Shown here one piece after another: positions 58,913-64,000 of a stretch of 64,000 bases of DNA. Each line of letters opens with the position of its first letter. Positions within the stretch are counted from its first letter, which is position 1. Made by a program: the position numbers and the translations under genes. The notes under the pieces were generated by a model. That model saw only the letters and a list, made by a program, of their open reading frames with translations. It ran no database searches and was not told the origin of the DNA. Source of the stretch: Nibrella saemangeumensis (GTDB lineage: Bacteria; Bacteroidota; Bacteroidia; Cytophagales; Spirosomataceae). The stretch lies in contig NZ_BAABHD010000032.1 of NCBI RefSeq assembly GCF_039541915.1, forward strand, positions 124,001-188,000, in the 5' to 3' direction.

Positions 58913-60679
58913 ATGACAATTCTCTGGAAGTATCTGAAGCCGCAGCAGTGGCTGATTGTGGTCTCGCTCGTGCTGGCCGGTATCAGTCAGTTGCTGAACC
59001 TGGTCGATCCCCTGATTTTCGGCAGAATCATCGACGACTATGCCACCAATCCCGGAACCCGTACGGAAGAAGAACTGGTCCGGGGCGTACTGGGGTGGCT
59101 GGGGATTGCTATTGGCGTAGCGGTACTGGCCCGCATTGCCAAAGCCTTTCAGGAGTACTTTACCCGGCTGGCGGTGCAACGGTTCGGGATGCAGATATTC
59201 AATGAGGGGCTGAAACAAACGCTGAGGCTGTCGTTTCAGGAGTTTGAGGAGCAACGCAGTGGCGAAACGCTGTCGGTTCTGCAAAAGGTGCGAACCGATA
59301 CGCAGCAGTTTATCAACGCTTTCATCAACATCATCTTTTCTTCTGTAGTAGGTATCGGGTTTCTGCTCTGGTATTCGGTGACCAAAAACTGGCTGCTGAT
59401 CCCGGTATTCTTAATTGGCATTCTGGTGCTGGGATCGCTGACCGGGCTGCTCAGTAAAACCATTAAGACCACGCAGCGATCCATCAACCGGGAAACCAAC
59501 CGAATGTCGGGGGTCATCACGGAATCTCTGCGCAACATCGAACTGGTTAAAAGCCTGGGCCTGATCTTCCCCGAAATCCGGCGGCTGCGGGAGCAAACAC
59601 TGAAGATTTTTGAGCTGGAGATGGTAAAAGTAAGGAAGGTGCGGACGCTGACGTTCATGCAGGGTACCACGCTCAGCATTCTGAAACAATCCATCCTGTT
59701 TATCCTGCTCTGGCTGATCTTCCGGAACGTGCTGACCACGGGCGAACTGATCACGATGCAGTTTATCTCTACCTCGATCTTCGGTCCGCTTCAGGACCTG
59801 GGCAACATCATTCTCAATTACCGGGAGGTAGAGGCTTCGATCAGCACCTTCGACCAGCTCATGCACAAGCCAATTGAGCGCCGGCCTGAAAATGCGGTTG
59901 ATGTGGGGGAATTACAAACCATTCGGTTTGAGGATGTGGTTTTCCACCACAAAACAGCGGCTTACAACGCCATGGACGGTATTTCGTTCGGGGTTCAGAC
60001 CGGCCAGACCATTGCCTTTGTAGGGCCGTCGGGTTCGGGTAAGTCTACCCTGGTGAAACTGTTGGTGGGCTTGTATAAACCAGTGAGCGGTGATATTTAC
60101 TTCAACGGACACCCGGCCACTCAAATCCGCTACAATGAACTGCGCAGGCAGATCGGTTTTGTTACCCAGGATACCCAATTGTTTGCCGGCACGATTCGGG
60201 AGAACCTCTTGTTTGTGAAGCCCGACGCTTCGGACGAAGAGGTGCTGGATGCCTTGCACAAAGCTGCGTGCGGACCCCTGCTGAGCCGCTCGGCCAAAGG
60301 TATTTATACCGTGCTGGGCGAAAGCGGTATGAAACTGTCGGGTGGCGAAAAACAGCGTATTTCCATCGCCAGGGCCCTGTTGCGACACCCCCGGCTGCTG
60401 ATCTTCGATGAAGCGACTTCGGCGCTGGATTCGCTGACCGAAGAAGACATTACCAATACCATCCGGAGAGTGTCGGCCAGCCGCGAGCAGATTACCATCC
60501 TGATTGCGCACCGCTTGTCGACCATTCTGCACGCGGATGTGATCTATGTGCTGGAGAAAGGAAAAATTGTGGAGACAGGAGCGCACGATCAGCTACTGGC
60601 GCAGAAAGGGTTATACTATGCCATGTGGCGTCAGCAGGTAGGGGAGCGCCGGGAAAAAACCGTTGGTGCAAAAGAGTAG
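58913..60679 (+). CDS. ABC exporter, fused membrane and ATPase domains
   Basis: This 588-residue protein has six N-terminal membrane helices (about residues 15-320) and a C-terminal ABC ATPase: Walker A GPSGSGKS, signature LSGGEKQR, Walker B LLIFDEATSALD and H-loop AHRLST. It is a homodimer half-transporter of the MsbA/drug-exporter type. The ATG at 58913 (MTILWKYLKP) fits the family start better than one nine codons earlier. Substrate unknown. Confidence 0.9.
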   Translation: MTILWKYLKPQQWLIVVSLVLAGISQLLNLVDPLIFGRIIDDYATNPGTRTEEELVRGVLGWLGIAIGVAVLARIAKAFQEYFTRLAVQRFGMQIFNEGLKQTLRLSFQEFEEQRSGETLSVLQKVRTDTQQFINAFINIIFSSVVGIGFLLWYSVTKNWLLIPVFLIGILVLGSLTGLLSKTIKTTQRSINRETNRMSGVITESLRNIELVKSLGLIFPEIRRLREQTLKIFELEMVKVRKVRTLTFMQGTTLSILKQSILFILLWLIFRNVLTTGELITMQFISTSIFGPLQDLGNIILNYREVEASISTFDQLMHKPIERRPENAVDVGELQTIRFEDVVFHHKTAAYNAMDGISFGVQTGQTIAFVGPSGSGKSTLVKLLVGLYKPVSGDIYFNGHPATQIRYNELRRQIGFVTQDTQLFAGTIRENLLFVKPDASDEEVLDALHKAACGPLLSRSAKGIYTVLGESGMKLSGGEKQRISIARALLRHPRLLIFDEATSALDSLTEEDITNTIRRVSASREQITILIAHRLSTILHADVIYVLEKGKIVETGAHDQLLAQKGLYYAMWRQQVGERREKTVGAKE

Positions 60680-60803
60680 CCGGTTACTTGGAAAAATAAC
60701 TGACAAAGTGATACCTTGAGTAGGTGGAAACCTGCCCACTAATTCGGTGAGTGAGTAGGTTTGAACCGACAACCGTAGAGTAAATCTTATTTCGACTATA
60801 TTG

Positions 60804-62027
60804 ATGAAGCTGCTCCTTCTCCCTCTTTTCTTATCAGCATTGCTCTTCCTCCGGTTAGGGTCAGAAGACAAGGGCGGATACCCTGAAACTCGCGCCGTTC
60901 GGCAACCCATCACAACCGGGGCTGACCAGGTGGTCAAATACCTGCCACTCCTGAAAGGAAAACGGGTAGGGATGCTGGTGAACCAAACGTCGGTTATCGG
61001 CAGGACTTTAAGCGTCGACAGCCTCCGGTCGCTGGGTGTAACCATTACCCGCATCTTTGGCCCGGAGCATGGTTTTCGGGCTAACGCCAGCAATGGCGCG
61101 AGGGTGGCGGATGAGACAGATCCCAAAACCGGCATACCTATCATTTCCCTGTACGGCAGAAAACGCAAGCCTTCGCCGGACGATATGGCGGCTATCGACA
61201 TTCTGGTGTTCGACATTGCCGATGTGGGTTGTCGGTTCTATACCAACATCAACACGCTGTACGATGTGATGGAAGCCTGCGCCGAATCCGGCAAGGAACT
61301 GGTGATTCTGGACCGGCCCAACCCGAACGGCTACGTCGATGGTCCGGTGCTGGATATGAAGCTGACCTCCGGTATCGGCAAGTTTCCCATTCCTATTACC
61401 CACGGCATGACCCTGGGTGAGTTTGCCCGCATGATCAACGGGGAAGGCTGGCTGCCCGGTAAGGCGCAGTGTAAGATCAACATCATCCCGGTACAGCATT
61501 ACACTCACGCTATGGAGTATACCCTGCCAGTAAGTCCGTCGCCCAATCTGAACACCCAGCAGTCGGTGCTGCTGTATCCGTCCCTCTGCCTGTTCGAGGG
61601 GACTATCCTGAGCCAGGGACGAGGGACCTATATGCCGTTTACGGTGCTGGGCAGTCCGGAGTTGAAAGGCGTCTTCGACTTCTCGTTTACTCCGGTGAGT
61701 ATACCCGGCAAGTCGGAAACGCCACTGCACCAGAATCAGGTCTGCTACGGGTTGGATCTGAGGAACTACGACATCTCGGCTTACCGTAAAAAAGGGCAGA
61801 TCAATATCCGGTGGATGATGGACCTGTACAAGGCCTATCCGAATAAGGAGAAATTCTTCGATAAGAGCCTGAGCAAGCAGATTGGCGATATTGATAAACT
61901 GGTGGGTACCACCAAATTTAAGGAGCAGATTATGGCTGGGGTCAGTGAAGAAGAAATCCGGAAGAGCTGGGAGCCGCAACTGACCGATTACAAACTCAGG
62001 CGGAAGAAATATACGCTGTATCCGTAG
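60804..62027 (+). CDS. DUF1343 protein, probable exo-N-acetylmuramidase
   Basis: This 407-residue protein has a signal peptide (LLLPLFLSALLFLRLG) and the DUF1343 motifs GMLVNQTSVIG, FGPEHGFRANAS, DIADVGCRFYTNINTLYDVMEA and LDRPNPNG. Members act as NamZ-type beta-N-acetylmuramidases that recycle cell wall sugars. The first codon TTG at 60801 is followed directly by ATG at 60804; the ATG was chosen. Confidence 0.88.
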   Translation: MKLLLLPLFLSALLFLRLGSEDKGGYPETRAVRQPITTGADQVVKYLPLLKGKRVGMLVNQTSVIGRTLSVDSLRSLGVTITRIFGPEHGFRANASNGARVADETDPKTGIPIISLYGRKRKPSPDDMAAIDILVFDIADVGCRFYTNINTLYDVMEACAESGKELVILDRPNPNGYVDGPVLDMKLTSGIGKFPIPITHGMTLGEFARMINGEGWLPGKAQCKINIIPVQHYTHAMEYTLPVSPSPNLNTQQSVLLYPSLCLFEGTILSQGRGTYMPFTVLGSPELKGVFDFSFTPVSIPGKSETPLHQNQVCYGLDLRNYDISAYRKKGQINIRWMMDLYKAYPNKEKFFDKSLSKQIGDIDKLVGTTKFKEQIMAGVSEEEIRKSWEPQLTDYKLRRKKYTLYP

Positions 62028-62066
62028 GCTAGTGTTACTTTGCCGGCGAACAAAGGATAAGCTTGT

Positions 62067-62798
62067 ATGGACGTATTGGTTCTTGACGTAACATTTACCC
62101 ATAACGATTACGAAGATACCCTGCACCCGGTCATACTCCGTGGGTACGGAGAAACCCTTCTGGTCGATTGCGGCTATGCCGGTTTCGGGCCGCTGATTGA
62201 AGAAGCGGCCAGCAAACACGGCCTCTCCCTGGCTGATCTGACCGGTATTATCATCTCTCACCACGACATTGACCATGTAGGTGGGCTGCACGAAATCAAA
62301 GAGCAGTTTCCGGCGGTAAACGTGTATGCCTCGGAAATCGATGCCCCCTATATCACAGGAAAGTTGAAGTCGGCGCGGCTCCGGCAGGCGGAGGAGATGT
62401 TCCCATCTTTGCCCGAGGAGCACAAAGCGGGCGCATTGTCTTTTCTGGAGTTGCTGAAGACGGTGCAGCCGGTGGCCGTAGATAGTACCTTTGCCACCGA
62501 CGAGAAGCCTGCTTACTGGCCTGGTGTGCAGATTATCAATACGCCCGGCCACATGCCGGGGCATATCTCTATTTACCTGAAGGACAGCCGGACGCTCGTT
62601 GCCTGTGATGCGGTTGTGGTGGAAAACGGAGCGTTTGAAATTGCCAATCCGCAGTTTACGCTCGATCTGGAGCAGGCCCTGGCTTCGGTGAAAAAGCTGC
62701 AAACGCTGGACATTACCCGCGTGGTCTGCTACCATGGTGGGGTGGTGGAAGGGGATGTCCCGCAGAAGCTTGGTGAGCTGGTCGCCCGTTATCGCTAA
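62067..62798 (+). CDS. MBL-fold metallo-hydrolase
   Basis: This 243-residue protein has the metallo-beta-lactamase motif SHHDIDHVGG (HxHxDH, about residues 69-75) with further ligands in NTPGHMPGHISIY and a later Asp (CDAVVVENG). It is a cytoplasmic hydrolase (no signal peptide). The substrate cannot be predicted. It follows the DUF1343 gene by 39 bases. Confidence 0.92.
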   Translation: MDVLVLDVTFTHNDYEDTLHPVILRGYGETLLVDCGYAGFGPLIEEAASKHGLSLADLTGIIISHHDIDHVGGLHEIKEQFPAVNVYASEIDAPYITGKLKSARLRQAEEMFPSLPEEHKAGALSFLELLKTVQPVAVDSTFATDEKPAYWPGVQIINTPGHMPGHISIYLKDSRTLVACDAVVVENGAFEIANPQFTLDLEQALASVKKLQTLDITRVVCYHGGVVEGDVPQKLGELVARYR

Positions 62799-62902
62799 CC
62801 TGTCTCCTGTTTAGCGTGCTGGTAATCAGGTTTCAGGCTGATGGGTGTCATGGTTTGCCGGAGGAGCGCACCCGATCTTTGGGGAACTCTTTACCGAAAG
62901 CC

Positions 62903-63856
62903 ATGGAGACTTCTGCAACCCCTTATACCCTCCGCCCTAACGCTTATACCGAAACAGCCCAATCTGTTGTTCAGTCATCCGGTACGGATCAGATTCTGTA
63001 CACGCTTACCATAGCGATACTCACCCTCAGTTCCATTGCGTCGGGCGTCGGGTTGTTTGCTTCCGGGGGTGGAGAGCCCCATGAAATAGTCAATCAGTAC
63101 GGCGATGTCGTCAGGATGTACGGTAAGGGACTTTATCAGCACGATTCGTTTTTCCGGGCTCCCATCTTTCGCGGTACAGACTTTACCATGTTCTTTATTG
63201 CCTGCCCCTTGCTAATCCTGTCGCTTATTCTGGATGTGCTGAGAAAGACGATAAAAACGCGATTATTTCTGGTTTCGGTGGTAGCGTGTTTCAACTATTA
63301 TGCCACCAGCATCGCCTTTGGTGTGACGTATAACGAGCTGCATCTGGTGTATATTCTCCTGTTCTCGGCCAGCTTCTTCGGGTTGATCGTTGGGATGATG
63401 AGCTTTCCGTACGGCCGACTGGCGCACAGCACCCGGCATACGCTGCCGTACCGGGGTATGTATATCTTTCTGGCCTTAACCGGGGTGGCGCTTTACATAG
63501 CCTGGTTGCCGGATATTCTGAGCGCAATGGCCGCCAGGCGCCCCTTGCTGCTGATTGAGACGTATACCACCGAAATTACGTACGTACTCGATATGGGAAT
63601 TATAGCACCGCTGGCTCTTATCTGCCTCTACCTGCTGAAGCAGCGGAAAGCCATGGGGTATGTGCTGCTGGACATGCTGCTGACGCTATGTGTGCTGATC
63701 GGCATTATGCTGCCCATCCAGACAATATTTCAGATGCAGGCCGGCATTGAACTTTCCCTTCCGGTTATAGTTACCAAAGTAGCCATATTCTGTGTGCTGG
63801 CCGTGTTTGCGCTCTATTTTAAAATACAGGCAATGCGCAACGTAGTCAACGGCTAA
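62903..63856 (+). CDS. Multi-pass membrane protein of unknown function
   Basis: This 317-residue protein has about eight hydrophobic helices and few charged loops, with one loop rich in charge (GEPHEIVNQYGDVVRMYGKG) after the first. No family motif was recognised. The ATG at 62903 was chosen over an extension (from 62816) that lacks conserved-looking sequence. Confidence 0.7.
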   Translation: METSATPYTLRPNAYTETAQSVVQSSGTDQILYTLTIAILTLSSIASGVGLFASGGGEPHEIVNQYGDVVRMYGKGLYQHDSFFRAPIFRGTDFTMFFIACPLLILSLILDVLRKTIKTRLFLVSVVACFNYYATSIAFGVTYNELHLVYILLFSASFFGLIVGMMSFPYGRLAHSTRHTLPYRGMYIFLALTGVALYIAWLPDILSAMAARRPLLLIETYTTEITYVLDMGIIAPLALICLYLLKQRKAMGYVLLDMLLTLCVLIGIMLPIQTIFQMQAGIELSLPVIVTKVAIFCVLAVFALYFKIQAMRNVVNG

Positions 63857-63922
63857 CCCTCCGGCCATAGAGTTGGTTGGAGACCTGCGAAGCCATTGCC
63901 TGTATAACTGTAATTATAGTGC

Positions 63923-64000
63923 CTAAGCGGCTACCATTTCCGGTACAGAAACAGAAATGTCGGCGTGGAGGCTAATACCGTCTGGTTGGTGCTTTTCCAT
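63923..64000 (-). CDS. Possible 3' end of a minus-strand gene
   Basis: A frame is open from the window end to a TAG at 63923 and reads EKHQPDGISLHADISVSVPEMVAA at the C-terminus. It could be the tail of a gene starting beyond the window. With only 25 residues, it may also be chance. Confidence 0.3.
   Translation of the reverse strand: MEKHQPDGISLHADISVSVPEMVAA

Noticed and set aside
61008..62735. Large minus-strand open frame of 575 residues
   Set aside because: It lies antisense across the DUF1343 and MBL genes, which both have clear family motifs; the antisense protein has none. It is a codon-bias shadow.

Overview
The window looks like chromosomal DNA from a Bacteroidota member of the Cytophagales, probably Spirosoma or a close relative. 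The evidence is a T9SS-type C-terminal sorting domain, promoter boxes of the form TAnnTTTG (one complete TTTG-N19-TAATTTTG), almost no Shine-Dalgarno sequences, abundant Gfo/Idh/MocA, ThuA, DUF1343 and LytS-like proteins, and moderate GC. The taxon is inferred; there is no rRNA operon in the window to confirm it. About 63 protein genes, one SRP RNA and one unusual tRNA-like locus were found. No insertion sequence, prophage or CRISPR array was seen.

Layout. 0-5 kb: the end of a sugar isomerase gene, a Dabb protein, an AraC regulator, and a four-gene operon (ABC ATPase, membrane protein, YtrA-type GntR repressor, adhesin-like exported protein). 5-10.6 kb: an SOS-like cassette, with a LexA-like XRE/S24 repressor divergent from dinB and an error-prone-type dnaE; palindromic operator candidates lie between them. 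10.6-16 kb: ftsE, transaldolase, galK, ffs, a TPR lipoprotein, two membrane proteins and a degenerate histidine-kinase fragment. 16-27.7 kb: a very large ThuA/sugar dehydrogenase/PKD/cytochrome c protein, a TauE permease, a nitrilase, a DUF2975-HTH pair, a TetA-like MFS pump, an SGNH hydrolase, a GH43 glycosidase and an Mrr nuclease. 27.8-32.2 kb: a sugar-catabolic operon (isomerase plus two Gfo/Idh oxidoreductases) with two four-helix-bundle genes in its gaps. 32.4-46.2 kb: thioesterase, DctA-type symporter, aldo/keto reductase, polysaccharide deacetylase, secreted M12-like metalloprotease, an exported RraA/dehydratase pair, an MNT-HEPN toxin-antitoxin pair, sufB and an Lrp regulator. 46.2-64 kb: the tRNA-like locus, a DUF819 transporter, a dihaem cytochrome plus YceI, lepA, an NmrA protein, bestrophin, a PAS histidine kinase, an LLM monooxygenase, an ABC exporter, a DUF1343 muramidase, an MBL hydrolase and a membrane protein.

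The most striking structure is a family of six intergenic elements at about 10.05, 11.29, 14.72, 28.87, 30.54 and 33.53 kb. Each has two inverted arms made of short tandem units (7 or 8 bp). The unit differs between elements but is shared by the two arms of the same element. Two of the six enclose a four-helix-bundle gene (23S rRNA intervening-sequence/Avd-like family) between the arms. All six lie between genes pointing the same way, fill nearly the whole gap, and leave both neighbours intact. They look like a four-helix-bundle-associated mobile or self-amplifying element with gene-less derivatives, and are the best candidate here for an undescribed system.
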